A stretch of 64,000 nucleotides of DNA from Pseudozyma flocculosa PF-1 (Eukaryota > Basidiomycota > Ustilaginomycetes > Ustilaginales > Ustilaginaceae), in assembly GCF_000417875.1 (NCBI RefSeq), contig NW_006920889.1, positions 475,307 through 539,306 of the forward strand. Direction: 5' to 3'. Position numbers and translations under genes: made by a program. The notes under the pieces were generated by a model. The model did no database searches. It was not told where the DNA came from and was given only the letters and a program-made list of their open reading frames with translations. Positions 19,282 through 30,344 of the stretch are shown piece by piece. Each line of letters opens with the position of its first letter. Position 1 is the stretch's first letter.

Positions 19282-21546
19282 ATGCACGAGGAGGCCCCCA
19301 TGTCGCACCCCGACCAGTTTGCACTGCTCAACAGTAACGGATACCCCGCCTCGGCTTCTGCCAACGCCTCCGCCAATACCCCCGTCTACAGCCTTGACGC
19401 GCTCGAGATGATGAAGCGGGCGTCGTCGCAGTCGTATGACGCGCACGCGGGCCTGGGCAACCTCGCGTCGATGCCGTCGACGGTCGCCGGCGCCGACGGC
19501 AACGGCAAAAAGACGCGCTTCGTGTCCGAGGGAAACATTCCCAACATCAACCAGCCCGCCTTTATGGGCGGGGCCGGCGCGCACTATGCGGGCGTGCCGC
19601 CCAACAACGGCCAGGCGCCCTTCCTCGGCAACGGCCAGGGGCCTGGGCAGCATCAGCATCAGCACCAGCACCAACACCAGCACCAGCATCAGCAGCACCA
19701 CCAGCACGCCTACGGCAACCTCGGTCTGCAGCCGCCGGGAAACGGCACCAACGGCACGCGTTCGTTTTCGGGCAACCTCGGCAACGCCAACCTGCTCGGT
19801 GGCGGCGGCCAGGTCGGGGCGCCGCATTTCGGCGCCCAGGGGTCTCCGGCCTTCATGATGCCTGGCGCGAATGCCCTTTCGCCGCAGCAGGCCGGAGCCA
19901 TCTACGGCGGCTTCGCCAACTTTGCCAACGGCCCCGGCGGCTTCATCCCCAACATGCCCATGCTCGCGGCCGGCCTGCCCGGCCAGACCAACCCGCTGAA
20001 CCGGACCGTCTACGTGGGCAACCTGCCGGCCGACGCCTCGGTCGACGAGCTGCTCAACCTGGTCAAGTTTGGCCCCATTGAAAACGTCCGCCTACTGCCG
20101 GAGAAGAACTGCGCCTTTATCTCGTTCCTCGACGGCGCCACGGCCACCGCCTTCCACGCCGACGCCTGCGTCAAGAAGGTGTCGCTGCACAGCCAGGAGC
20201 TCAAGATTGGCTGGGGCAAGCCGTCGCAGTGCCCGCCGACGGTCATGATGGCCGTCCAGCAGAGCCAGGCCACGCGCAACGTCTACCTCGGGCAGCTCGA
20301 CGAGGACGCGACCGAGGAGTCGCTGCGCGACGACCTGGCCCGCTTCGGCCCCATTGACCAGGTCAAGATCGTGCGCGACAAGAACATCGGCTTCGTGCAT
20401 TTCCTCTCGATCCAGACGGCGATGAAGGTGGTGGCGACGCTGCCCACCGAGCCGACCTGGTCGGGCAAGCGGGTCAACTACGGCAAGGACCGTTGCGCCT
20501 ACGTGCCAAAGAGCCAGCAGCAGAACCAGGCGCACAACAACCAGGCGGCCGCCATGGGCCTCGCCGCCGCGGCCTCGCTCGGATACCCGACGGCGTTCGG
20601 CGCTGCTGCTGCCGGTGCGGCCTTTGGGCCCAACGGCGCCGGCGTCGCGCCGCTCGACGAAAACGGGCGGTCGCCGGCCAGCTCCGTCTTTGGGCCCGCC
20701 GCCGCCATGATGGGCGCCAACGCGGCGGCGCTGCAGCAGATGGGCAACCGCACCGTCTACCTCGGCAACATCCACCCGGAGACGACGACCGAGGAGATCT
20801 GCAACCACATCCGCGGCGGCATCCTCCAGAACATCCGCTACATTCCCGAGAAGCACATCGCGTTTGTCACGTTTGTCGACGCCAACACGGCGCTCGCCTT
20901 CTACCACCTGGCGTCGTACTCGGGCATCATGATCCACAACCGCCGGCTCAAGATTGGCTGGGGCAAGCACTCGGGCCCGCTGAGCCCGGCGATCCAGCTG
21001 GCGGTGCAGGCGGGCGGCTCGCGCAACGTCTACATTGGCAACATCGACGACCCGGAGAAGCTGAGCGAGGAAAAGATCCGCAGCGACTTTTCCCAGTACG
21101 GCGAGATTGAGATGGTCAACAGCCTGCGCGAAAAGAACTGCGCGTTTGCCAACTTTACCAACATCCAGTCGGCCATCAAGTGCATCGAGGGCATGAAGAA
21201 CCACCCCGACTACCAGAGCGTCAAGATCGCCTATGGCAAGGACCGGTGTGGCAACCCGCCGCGCAGCGTGGGCAGCCTGCAGGTGCACAACGGCGGCGCG
21301 CGAAAGACGAGCGGGTCGGTGTCGCCGAGCGCCTCTGCGACGCCCAACCACGTCAGCACCAGCAACAGCGCCAACAACGTGGGCGACGACACCATGGTGA
21401 CGGCGTCGGAATCGGTGCCGGACCTCAGCTCGCTGGGAGCTGGCGGCGGCGGCGCTGCTGATGCTGCTGCTGCTGCTGCTGCCGGCAGCACCGATGGCGA
21501 GGACGTCAAGCCGGCGCCAGCCGCGGTGACGGTCAAGGCCGAGTAG
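19282..21546 (+). CDS. MRN1: RNA-binding protein with four RRMs, Mrn1/Nrd1 type
   Basis: 754 aa from the chosen start. The frame is open back to 18913, and 19222 is another possible ATG. The start at 19282 is preferred because a likely 5'-UTR intron (18914 to about 19235) would remove the upstream stretch. Four RRMs are visible, each with RNP2-like (VYVGNLP, VYLGQLD, VYLGNIH, VYIGNID) and RNP1-like motifs, at about residues 240-310, 333-405, 490-560 and 583-655. RRM1 and RRM3 end in LKIGWGK and RRM2 and RRM4 in YGKDRC, the paired layout of S. cerevisiae Mrn1 and S. pombe Nrd1. Those proteins bind pyrimidine-rich mRNAs; Nrd1 delays sexual differentiation and affects cytokinesis. A His-Gln repeat lies at about residues 123-143, and Ala-, Gly- and Asn-rich disordered linkers separate the domains. 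Confidence 0.9.
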   Translation: MHEEAPMSHPDQFALLNSNGYPASASANASANTPVYSLDALEMMKRASSQSYDAHAGLGNLASMPSTVAGADGNGKKTRFVSEGNIPNINQPAFMGGAGAHYAGVPPNNGQAPFLGNGQGPGQHQHQHQHQHQHQHQQHHQHAYGNLGLQPPGNGTNGTRSFSGNLGNANLLGGGGQVGAPHFGAQGSPAFMMPGANALSPQQAGAIYGGFANFANGPGGFIPNMPMLAAGLPGQTNPLNRTVYVGNLPADASVDELLNLVKFGPIENVRLLPEKNCAFISFLDGATATAFHADACVKKVSLHSQELKIGWGKPSQCPPTVMMAVQQSQATRNVYLGQLDEDATEESLRDDLARFGPIDQVKIVRDKNIGFVHFLSIQTAMKVVATLPTEPTWSGKRVNYGKDRCAYVPKSQQQNQAHNNQAAAMGLAAAASLGYPTAFGAAAAGAAFGPNGAGVAPLDENGRSPASSVFGPAAAMMGANAAALQQMGNRTVYLGNIHPETTTEEICNHIRGGILQNIRYIPEKHIAFVTFVDANTALAFYHLASYSGIMIHNRRLKIGWGKHSGPLSPAIQLAVQAGGSRNVYIGNIDDPEKLSEEKIRSDFSQYGEIEMVNSLREKNCAFANFTNIQSAIKCIEGMKNHPDYQSVKIAYGKDRCGNPPRSVGSLQVHNGGARKTSGSVSPSASATPNHVSTSNSANNVGDDTMVTASESVPDLSSLGAGGGGAADAAAAAAAGSTDGEDVKPAPAAVTVKAE

Positions 21547-23632
21547 CTTGGCCGCCGCGCTGCGTCGCGATGCCCTCGGCCTTTGTCACATCGGGCTCTC
21601 CCTCACTCTGGCCTATGTCAAGCCTGTCAGCGGTACCTCTGGAGCTGCTGCAGCCGTCGTCGCCACCGCCGCCGCACCCGTTGACAATCCCTCGGACCTG
21701 CCCGCTTTGTTTGTTTTTCGACTTTTGAGCTTCCCCCGTCGCCGTGCCTTTCCCCTCGCGCCGTCTCGTCCCTCGCTCGTTTTCTCTTTCCTTTTCGCCC
21801 TCTCTCTTTCCTTGTTCGTGGTTGCAGCTGCCCTCTGCCAGGGGGGCCACTGACTGTCGAGGAACGAGCAAAACACTCTTTCCGGTCGTTGCTGGGGGGA
21901 AACCGCAGAGCGTGGGGTACCTCGAGGGCGGGTCTTGTTGGTAGCGGGCGTGTAAGGTGCTGGCGAGTGGCCGCGGACTGGGTCCCGGTGGCGCGGTGTG
22001 ATCGGGCCGCCCGTCGATCAGAGGAATCGCCCGCTGGCTCGCCGGCACCGTACGAGGTGGGCCCCGGCTTGGCTTTCCAGCCCGATGTGCGCTTGATTTC
22101 AGCGGTCGGCCCTTTCGGCGGGTACCTCGATGCTTGATCCAAAAGCAGGGCGAGAAGCAGAGGCCAGGCCAGGCCTAGGATGCCGGCGGGTGGCTTGTCA
22201 GAACGGGACGTCGGCCAGCGGGTGATCCACCATCGGTACAGTGCGCTGCCCAGTCTGCTGTGGCCTGCTTCCACGCAGAGTCCAGCCAGCCAGCCAGCCA
22301 ACCGACCAACCAACTCATCCCCCGGCTTCAGAAAAGAAAAAAAAAGTCGAAGGGGGCCGCACACTCGCCGCCGAAAAGAAAAAAAGCTGTCGCTCGAGGC
22401 AGGCAGGCAGGCAGAGAGGGGAAAAAAATCCGCCGACCGAAAGTCACACACGCACGCCGCACCCAGCACCGCAGGCTGGCCCAGAGGCGAGGCCAAAGCG
22501 GCGAGGCGAGGAGGGCCAGGCCAGGGCGCACCAGCCCCAGCGCAACCCAACTCACCGCACCGCACCCGCCAACCAGCAGGCTAGGGCCAGCTGCCTGGCC
22601 AGTAGAGCTAGTGTGCAAGCCAGGGTACAGGCCCACGCCCCCAGGCAGGCGCAACCCACACGCTCCCCACGGCCGATTTCTTCGAGCAACACCACCTCGG
22701 TCTTTGGCTGCCTGTGTGACGCTTCTCTCTCTCTCCCTCTCTGTAACCCGCCGATCGTCGCTCCTCCTCCTCCTCCTCCCCACCACCGCCCACCGCTCGC
22801 ACCCCACACGGCGCCGCGCGCAAGCCAAGGCCACACAAGACCGCACACGCAGAGCAGGGCGCGCAACCCCCGATTCCCCTTCCCTCTGACCCTCGTTTTG
22901 GCCGGGTCGACCGCCGTACTGGACCTGGGCCTCGTCGTCGTCCTCGCCCTTGTCATTGACTTCCATCGACCTCTGCCAACGACTCGACCCCACCTCGGCA
23001 CGCCTCACGACATCCCCGCTGCCCGCTCCAGCCCCCCTTGACGGGTGAAGCCTCGCCGTCACCGCCATCCACCGTCGACGTCGGCCCACCACCTCGTTGC
23101 AACGTTGCACCGACGTCACCTTTTCGACCGGCTTGATTTGCAAAGGGGCGACTTTTTGCGCCGGCTTCCTCTTTATCTTTGCACGCCGCACCGCCCGTCG
23201 CACCAGCCGACGACCACCCGTTGCAACGTCAGCCTCGATCGCTGCAGCTCTAGCCCGACCCACCCGTCGGCCTGGCCGCTGCCTTCCGCACTCGTCGGCC
23301 CGACACGCTCGACACGCCACCTTGAGCCCAAGTCGGATCCGGACCTGGACCCAATCGCCGGCCTCTGCTCGCGCTTCCCTGACGCCTTCTCGGACCGTTA
23401 CCGCCTCTGGCCATCTTCGGCCTGGTACCGCCAATCCGGTCACAACCTGAGCTCCAGCTGACCGCCGCCCCCTTCGCAGGCTGCATACAGCAAAGCTTTG
23501 CGTCCACAGCACCCGTCCCCGGCCTCCTCCTTGGCGCCTGTACGACTGCTGAAAAGCCGTCCGTCCGGTCTTTTGCCGCCTGGAGAACAACCTGTCCAGC
23601 CACCGATCATCGCTCCGACACAGTGTCTCGCA
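21547..23632. other. Intergenic region and C-rich leader upstream of KAP104
   Basis: 2.1 kb between MRN1 and KAP104. It contains the MRN1 3' end, three A-tracts at about 22329-22432, and a C/T-rich stretch from about 22680 that looks like the KAP104 leader. No frame resembles a known protein. Confidence 0.5.
22329..22432. promoter_or_regulatory. Cluster of A-tracts, possible nucleosome-depleted promoter element
   Basis: Three runs of seven to nine A residues occur within about 100 bp (near 22336, 22378 and 22424) in DNA that is otherwise very GC-rich. Poly(dA:dT) tracts commonly mark fungal promoters. Assignment to KAP104, 1.2 kb downstream, is inference. Confidence 0.4.
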
Positions 23633-26600
23633 ATGGCTTCCACATGGCAACCGCAGCAAGAGGGGCTCGCCGAGCTCCTCCAGCTCTTCCGCGACTCGCA
23701 GGTCTCTGAGAGCGAGGTGCAAGAACGCATCGCCAGCGTGAGTCGACCTCCTTGCCTCGAGGCGTGGCCTGCGATCTGCCCTTGATCGCTGCTCTCGCCC
23801 GCCGGATCTGACCTGGCCTCTGGCTCACCTCGCTTCCCCTGCTGCCTCTGCTCTCGCTCCGATGCCCACCCTCTGCAGCGGCTGGACGCCGTCAGCCGGA
23901 TCCCGGACTATGCCAACTACCTCGTCTTGATACTGACGTCGATGACCAACGAGGAGCTCTCGACGCGCTCCGTGGCCGGACTCATCCTCAAGAACCACAT
24001 CCTCTTCCACAACGACCTCATATCGCCCGAGTCGTACGAGTATGTCAAGCAGGCCATCATCCCGGCGCTCAGCCTGCCAGAAGACATGCTGCGCCGGACC
24101 GTGACCCAGGTCGTCTCGATGCTCATGGCCATCCTGACGCCGCAGGCGTGGCCCGAGGGCCTCTCGAAGCTCGGAGAGCTCATGGGCTCGCAGAACTTTG
24201 AGGAGGCCGAGGGCGCGTTTAGCACATTTGCCAAGATCTGCGAAGACATCCCGCGCGACCTCGAGAGCTGCGAGATCAACGGCGTCAAGCCGCTCGACGT
24301 GCTGATCCCCAAGTTCCTCGAGGCCACGCAGCACCCAGACTCGCGGATCCGGATGCACTCGCTCAACTGCCTCAACCAGTTTGTCACTTCTGGCTCGCCC
24401 GTGCTGCAGGACCACATCGACACCTTCATCGCCGCCCTCTTCAAGCGCGCCAGCGACGAGGTGCCCAACGTCCGCCGCTTCGTCTGCCAGGCGCTCGTCC
24501 TCATCCTCGGATCGAGGCCCGACAAGCTGGTGCCGGAGATGGACAACGTCGTCGAGTACATGCTCTACTCGACGCAGGACAAGAACGACGACGTGGCACT
24601 CGAGGCGTGCGAGTTCTGGCTCCAGTTTGCCGAGGAGCCGCTGCTCAAGGACAACCTGCGGCCGTACCTGCCCAAGATCGCCCCAGTCCTCCTCAAGGGC
24701 ATGGTCTACAACGAGATGGACCTGCTCATGCTCGGCGGCGACGAGGACGACGCGGCGGTGCCGGACCGCGCAGAGGACATCAAGCCGAGGCACTACGGCG
24801 GCGGCGCGCACAAGAACGAGCACCTCGAGGACAGCGCCGACGGGGGCGCCAGCGGCCAGGGCAAGTCGAGAGCCGCCATCGAGGCCGGGCTCGACGACGA
24901 CGAGGACGACTTTGACGACCTCGACGATGACGACGACGAGGACGACGACGCAATCAGCGACTGGAACCTCCGCAAGTGCTCGGCCGCCGCGCTCGATGTG
25001 ATGGCCATCAACTTTGGCGACGAGCTGCTCGAGATCCTGCTGCCGTACCTCAAGGAGCGCCTCTTTAGCCAGGACTGGCTGCAGCGCGAGTCGGGCATCC
25101 TGGCGCTCGGGGCCATCGCAGAGGGCTGCATCAACGGCGTCCAGCCGCACCTGCCGACGCTGGTGCCCTTCCTGATCAACAGCCTCAAGGATCCCAAGCC
25201 GCTGGTGCGCTCCATTACCTGCTGGACGCTCGGCCGCTACTCGAGCTGGTGCGTCGCCGCAGAGACGCCCGAGCACCAGCAGCAGTACTTTGTCCCCGCC
25301 ATGGAGGGCCTGCTGAGCATGGTGCTCGACAACAACAAGCGCGTCCAGGAGGCCGGCTGCAGCGCGTTTGCCACGCTCGAGGAGGAGGCGGGGCGCACCC
25401 TTGAGCCGTTCCTCGAGCCCGTGCTCAAGACGCTCGTGTTTGCGTTTGAAAAGTACCAGCAAAAGAACCTCCTCATCCTCTACGACGCGCTCGGCACGCT
25501 GGCCGACTCGGTGGGTTCGGCGCTCAACCAGCCCGAGTACGTCAACACCATCATGCCGCCGCTGATCGCAAAGTGGCAGAGCCTCCACGACACGGACCCG
25601 GACCTCATCCCGTTGCTCGAGTGCCTGTCTTCGGTGACGATCGCCGTCGGGCCGGGCTTCCTGCCCTACTCGCCGCCCGTCTACCAGCGCTGCGTCACGC
25701 TGGTCCACGACAACCTCGCCGCCGCCGAGGCCGAGATGCAAAAGGCGCCCGAGGACCAGGACATCCCGGACCGCACCTTTATCATTGTCGCGCTCGACCT
25801 GCTCAGCGGCCTCACCCAGGGCCTCAATACGCTGGTGCGCGACCTCGTCGCCGGCTCGCAGCCCTCGCTGCTGCCGCTCCTCGGCCACTGCATCACCAAC
25901 GTCGAGGCGCCGGTCCGCCAGTCGGCCTATGCGCTCCTCGGCGACCTCGCCATCTCGTGCTTTGACCTCCTCAAGCCGTACCTGCCCGCGCTGATGCCCA
26001 AGCTCATCGAGCAGATTGAGCCGGAGCCCAAGATTGAGAATGTCAGCGTGTGCAACAACGCCGCCTGGGCGACGGGCGAGATCGCGCTCCAGTACGGCTC
26101 GGACCCGGAGCTGACGCAGTGGGTCGAGCAGCTCATCAACCGCCTCGTCCCCGTGCTGCTCAGCACCAAAAGCGTCAAGAGCCTCTCGGAAAACGCCGCC
26201 GTCACCATCGGGCGGCTTGGCCTGGTCCAGCCCCAGCTCGTCGCGCCGCACCTCGAGGTGTTTATCGAGGGCTGGTGCCAGGCTCTGTGGGACATCAAAG
26301 ACAACGATGAGAAGGACAGCGCCTTCCGCGGCCTGTGCGAAATGATCCAGGTCAACCCCAACGGAGGTGAGTACTCGGGGGCCCCTCGGTCGACAGATGC
26401 GTCGTCGCATTGCCTCGCCTCGGTCGCCTTGTGCTGACCGTTTCCCACTGCTCCGCTTTTCCTGCCTTCGCCTTGCCTCCCACGTTACCTCGGGGCGCGC
26501 GCAATCGCAGCTGCCAAGGGCTTCGTCTACTTTTGCAACGCCGTGGTGCGCTGGACGACGCCGAGCGCCGAGCTCAACGAAATGTTCCGCAAGATCCTCA

Positions 26601-26698
26601 CTGGCTTCCGGGACATGGCCGGAGCGCAGTGGGACGTGCAGAAGGCCCAGTTCCCGCCCGTCATTGCGCAGCGGCTCGCGGATCGCTACGGCCTCTGA
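23633..26698 (+). CDS. KAP104: Transportin / karyopherin beta-2 (Kap104, TNPO1 family)
   Basis: Three exons: 23633-23737, 23879-26366 and 26511-26698, giving 926 aa, close to the typical 890-920. Kap104 imports PY-NLS cargoes such as hnRNP-type mRNA-binding proteins into the nucleus, under Ran-GTP control. The whole protein is HEAT repeats that follow human transportin-1: the N-terminal WQPQQEGLAELLQLF, RSVAGLILKNH, ACEFWLQFAEEPLLKD, then a long acidic loop (about residues 320-350, mostly Asp/Glu) directly before ISDWNLRKCSAAALD, the H8 loop that ejects cargo. Further matches are ESGILALGAIAEGC, RVQEAGCSAFATLEEEA, FLPYSPPVYQRCV and DEKDSAFRGLCEMI. Exon 3 supplies the C-terminal helices ending ADRYGL. 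The first exon is short (35 codons) and the start matches the family N-terminus. Confidence 0.95.
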
Positions 26699-26734
26699 GG
26701 GATCCCTCCCCTTGCCGCTTGCCCTCGCTTCTGG

Positions 26735-26752
26735 CCCCCCCCCCCCCCCCCC
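26735..26752 (+). repeat. Poly(C) run in the KAP104 3' region
   Basis: Eighteen C residues, 36 bases after the stop codon, followed by CTCCTCTTCC. The exact length is unreliable in 454-derived sequence. Confidence 0.85.
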
Positions 26753-26945
26753 TCCTCTTCCTCCTCCTCCACCCGCTCGCTCCTCCTCGTCATCCTCTTC
26801 TCACCCCCGCATCCTCATCTGAACCCCCTTCGTCTCCTCTTCCTCACTCGGTTTTTACGAGCACGACGAGCGAAGAAACCCAATCAAAGGTGGCTGCCTG
26901 GGTCGCGGTTGGGCTTTGGGTTTTGGGGTCTGGGTTCGCGGTTGG

Positions 26946-26970
26946 AATACGGATACGGATACGGATACGG
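26946..26970 (+). repeat. (GGATAC)n hexamer repeat
   Basis: About four tandem units of ATACGG/GGATAC in non-coding DNA. Confidence 0.85.
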
Positions 26971-27323
26971 CGAGATGGACGACGCGGGGGGCCTGGGTTC
27001 GTAGAGGCAGCGCTAGGGCCGTGGCGTGGCGCGGGTGCAAAGGGCGGACGAGAAGCCGACGAAAGAGGGCTAGCTAGAACAATTCCTTGAATCAATCAAC
27101 CAAACGAGGCTGCGCTGCGCTGCGCTGCTGCGCTCCCACCCCGCCACGACGTGCCCGAGCTGTGTTTGGCCTGCGCAAGGTCGAGGTGGTTTGGGTGCTC
27201 GTGAAGGCGAAGGAGGGTAGGGAGAGAGAGAGAGGTGGACACGTACGTACGTCCGTGCTTGCGTGCGTTGGTGCATCCCGGAAGAGGGTGGTTAGCACCT
27301 CGGCCGCCCGCCCTTTGCCCCTT

Positions 27324-27354
27324 CACCTTGACCTTGACCTTGACCTTGATCTTG
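27324..27354 (+). repeat. (ACCTTG)n hexamer repeat
   Basis: About five tandem ACCTTG units in non-coding DNA, decaying into ATCTTG. Confidence 0.85.
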
Positions 27355-27853
27355 GGTTTCAACGGCAAGTCGGCTGGCGGGCGGGCGGCTAAGTAGAAGC
27401 ACCATCCCCGCCCCCTCTCGCCCCCCAGAGACGGTCTACACGCACGCTACCTTTTCTCCCCCGTTGCTACGCCACGACTTGCCTTGAGCTGGTCGAGATA
27501 CGATGGCTCTCGAGATACGATGGCTCTTTTGACGATGTCAGCGAAGGTGGTTGCCACCTTGCCCCGCCCCCCTCAAGATCCGCCTGGTAGTCTCCGCTTT
27601 TTGGGGGAGTGCAGCTGCGAATAGCAGGCCTTGGTGGAGCACTGCAGAGCGACTCAGGTTGGGGAATCGGGGAGGAGGACGCGCTGGATGCGGCCGCGTA
27701 TCCCTGGTGCTCCTGTCCCGCTCCCAAATCGGTTAGGGTATGGGTGATAGGAAGGGACGGGAGGACCGCATCACCATCACCCAGGCCATGCCATGCCAGC
27801 CAGCCCTTCCTTACCCCTCCCCCTGCACTGGCAGACGGATACGCTGGCTAGGC

Positions 27854-27910
27854 TGGTACGGTGAGGTACGCTACGGCACGGTGCGGTACGGTGCGGTACG
27901 GTGCGGTACC
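27854..27910 (+). repeat. 10-bp GGTACGGTGC-type tandem repeat
   Basis: Three clean copies of GTGCGGTACG (about 27880-27909), preceded by degenerate copies (GGTACGGTGA, GGTACGCTAC). It is non-coding. Confidence 0.82.
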
Positions 27911-28555
27911 TATCGGCACATACGGAAGTATGGATGGACGGAAAGCGGACGGACCGGGCGGTGGCGCACGCACATGCGATGCCGAACGGGTCGGCATCGT
28001 CGAGTCGTCCGGCGTCGCAACAACCCACATCCACCAACGGCCGGGAGTCATCGTCGGTGCGCCCTCGTCCTCGTTCTCGTGCCGAGGAGTGCAACGTCGA
28101 TTCTCAACATCGCTCGCCATCAAAGTCGGTCCGTCCCCCTTTCCCGCCTCGCACGCAAACGCACTGGGCCAAAGATGGATGTGTGTGGCGTCGAGATTCG
28201 TTGACATTCGATTCGTAGGTATGATGATGATGGTAGGCTTCTAGTAATACAAGTTGGGGGTTTCGAGAGGAGGAGCACCGGCAAAGGCGACGGCGACGGA
28301 GGGGGCAGGCAGGATCGCCCGCACCGAGCGGGTCCGTCGCCGCATCGTGTCTCTCTACAAAGCAAGGGGGGGGGTCGTCACGGTCACAAAGCTGGGCAAA
28401 GGGGGTGGGGGCAAGGGGCTACAAGAAGATGGGTCGTGGGAAAACGTCAAGAGAGATGGGAGAGGCCAAGGCCAAGAGCTGGGGTCGTGGATCGTGGTGG
28501 TCGTGTTTGGGTTCGTATCGGTGGTCGGGAGCATGGCTGGCGGCCGTCCTGGCCC

Positions 28556-30247
28556 TTAGGCCGACTGGGCGCGCTCCTTCTGCTCGGCCTGCTGCTTCTT
28601 CCACAGGTCGAGCTTCTCGCGGCGCACCTTGAGGCTCTTCTTGACGTTGAAGCCGCCGTCGAGGGTGCTGCGGACCTCTTCGAGCGAGAGCATGGCCGTC
28701 TCGGGGTAGAGGAAGTAGACCATGATGAGGAACATGAACGTCAGGCCGGCGTAGAGCCCAAACGCGCCCGAGGGCGTGATGGCCGTCATCGTCTTGAGGA
28801 ACGTCGACGAGATGATGAGGTTGCCGCTCCAGGCGCACGCCGTCGAGATCGAGGTGCCGACCATGCGCGTCTGGGTGCCAAAGAACTCGCCGTGCAGCCA
28901 AGGCACGGCGCCGAGGCCGGTGGCGTACGAGGCGACGTAGAAGACCATGAAGACGAGCATCAGGCTGGTCTGGTAGCCCGGGTAGGGGAAGCCAGAGAGG
29001 AGCTGCTGGTCCGTGGGGCGGAGCATGACGTAGAAGATGACGGCCGTCACCGAGAGGAAGAGGATGACGAGGGGCATCGTGATGAGGAGCAGGCGGCGGC
29101 GTCCGAAGCGGTCGACGAAGCCGGCCGTGACAAAGGTGAAGAGGCAGTTGGTGCCCGAGATGATGAGGCCCGTGGCCGTCGGGTTGTTGAGGCCAGCCGC
29201 GGCGAAGAGGGTGCCGCTGAAGTACATGAGCGAGTTGAAGCCGCTGAGCTGCTGGGCGAAGAGGAGCGCGCCACAGATGAAGACGGCGCGGCGCGTGGGC
29301 ACGTCGGTCCAGAGGAGCTTGACCTTGCGCACGGTTCCGATGTCGTCAATCTCAATGTGCCTCTTCATGACCATGACCTTGGCCTCGATCTCCTGCGGCG
29401 TGGCGACGGGGTACATCTTGGTGAGCGCCGCCTCGGCCTCGTCGTAGTGACCGCTCTTGACCAGGTGACGCGGCGACTCGGGCATGAAGAAGTGGATGCC
29501 AATTGCCTGGAAGATGGGGGGCACGCCGCCGATAGCGATGATGTAGCGCCAGCCGTGTGTGACGTTGGCAAAGGCGGCGCCGAAGGCGTAGGCGATGACC
29601 TGACCGCCGGTGATGGCGATCGAGTTGAGGACGGCGAGGCGGCCGCGGTGTTTTGCGGGCGCGATTTCCTGGATGTAGACGGGGACGAGCTGGGCGGCGC
29701 CGCCGACGCCGAGACCCATGATGAGACGGCCGACGGCCATGACCATCTTCTGGTGGCAGGCGGCCTGGATGATGACGCCGACGAGGAAGACGATGTCGCA
29801 GAAGAGGAGGGCCCACTTGCGTCCGAACTTGTCGCCGACGAGGCCGATGAAGAGGGACGCGACAATGGCGCCGACGGTGAGGGCCGAGGTGACGAATTCC
29901 TTGTCGCCGTCGCTGAGGACGCGGTTGTCGAGGTCGCGTCCGATGACGACGAGGACCGACGAGATGGTGCCCGTGTCGTAGCCGAAGAGGAAGCCGCCGA
30001 TGGCGCTAAAGGCGGTGAGGGCCCAGAGGTAGAGCGAGGTGCCCTTGCCCTGGCCGGCGGCCTCGATCTCGGCCTCGTCGAGGACCTGGCTGAGCTCGTT
30101 GACGTCGATGATGCCGTCGGTCTGGTCGATGGACTGGGTCTTGAGGACCATGGGGTCGCCGTTGGAGTTGGCGAAGCCCTTTGCCTCCTTGTTGTCGAGC
30201 GACTGCTTGTCCGAAGACGAGCGACGCGTCTCTGCCGGGTAATCCAT
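28556..30247 (-). CDS. Major facilitator sugar transporter, probable myo-inositol (ITR1-type) transporter
   Basis: Single exon, 563 aa. The N-terminal 70 residues are hydrophilic and cytosolic. Twelve membrane helices follow in the usual six-plus-six layout. Sugar-porter motifs are present: GGFLFGYDTGTISS in helix 1 (residues 84-97), DKFGRKWAL after helix 2, GRLIMGLGVGG in helix 4, PESPRHL in the central loop, QQLSGFNSLMYFS in helix 7, DRFGRRRLL after helix 8 and YPETAMLSLEEV at the C-terminus. GYDTG..S and the TGLGAVPWLHGEFF segment in helix 10 favour inositol proton symporters over hexose carriers. The substrate is inferred from family resemblance only. A TATA box lies 91-97 bp upstream of the ATG, which suggests a regulated promoter. 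Confidence 0.88.
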   Translation of the reverse strand: MDYPAETRRSSSDKQSLDNKEAKGFANSNGDPMVLKTQSIDQTDGIIDVNELSQVLDEAEIEAAGQGKGTSLYLWALTAFSAIGGFLFGYDTGTISSVLVVIGRDLDNRVLSDGDKEFVTSALTVGAIVASLFIGLVGDKFGRKWALLFCDIVFLVGVIIQAACHQKMVMAVGRLIMGLGVGGAAQLVPVYIQEIAPAKHRGRLAVLNSIAITGGQVIAYAFGAAFANVTHGWRYIIAIGGVPPIFQAIGIHFFMPESPRHLVKSGHYDEAEAALTKMYPVATPQEIEAKVMVMKRHIEIDDIGTVRKVKLLWTDVPTRRAVFICGALLFAQQLSGFNSLMYFSGTLFAAAGLNNPTATGLIISGTNCLFTFVTAGFVDRFGRRRLLLITMPLVILFLSVTAVIFYVMLRPTDQQLLSGFPYPGYQTSLMLVFMVFYVASYATGLGAVPWLHGEFFGTQTRMVGTSISTACAWSGNLIISSTFLKTMTAITPSGAFGLYAGLTFMFLIMVYFLYPETAMLSLEEVRSTLDGGFNVKKSLKVRREKLDLWKKQQAEQKERAQSA

Positions 30248-30337
30248 GGTGGGCGCGAAGGGAGGTGGGGCTTTGGTCGGGTCCGGTTGGGTCAGGAGTC
30301 GAGAGTCGAGTCTAGAGTGTTGGCGCGACGGCGTCGG

Positions 30338-30344
30338 CTTTATA
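30338..30344 (-). promoter_or_regulatory. TATA box of the inositol-type transporter gene
   Basis: TATAAAG on the minus strand, 91-97 bp upstream of the start codon at 30247. It stands out in GC-rich surroundings and sits at a workable distance for a core promoter. Confidence 0.6.

Larger units (their letters stand above)
26699..28555. other. Tail-to-tail intergenic region between KAP104 and the transporter gene
   Basis: 1.86 kb between convergent genes. It starts with an 18-base C run and holds several microsatellites, listed separately, plus a CTGCG repeat near 27113-27130 and ACGTACGTAC at 27241. No protein-coding frame is convincing. Confidence 0.5.

Noticed and set aside
22328..23722. 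464-codon minus-strand open frame
   Set aside because: It overlaps the KAP104 leader and first exon on the opposite strand, and its composition is that of GC-rich leader DNA.
23825..26410. 861-codon minus-strand open frame
   Set aside because: It is antisense to the transportin gene and spans that gene's exon, without recognisable motifs.
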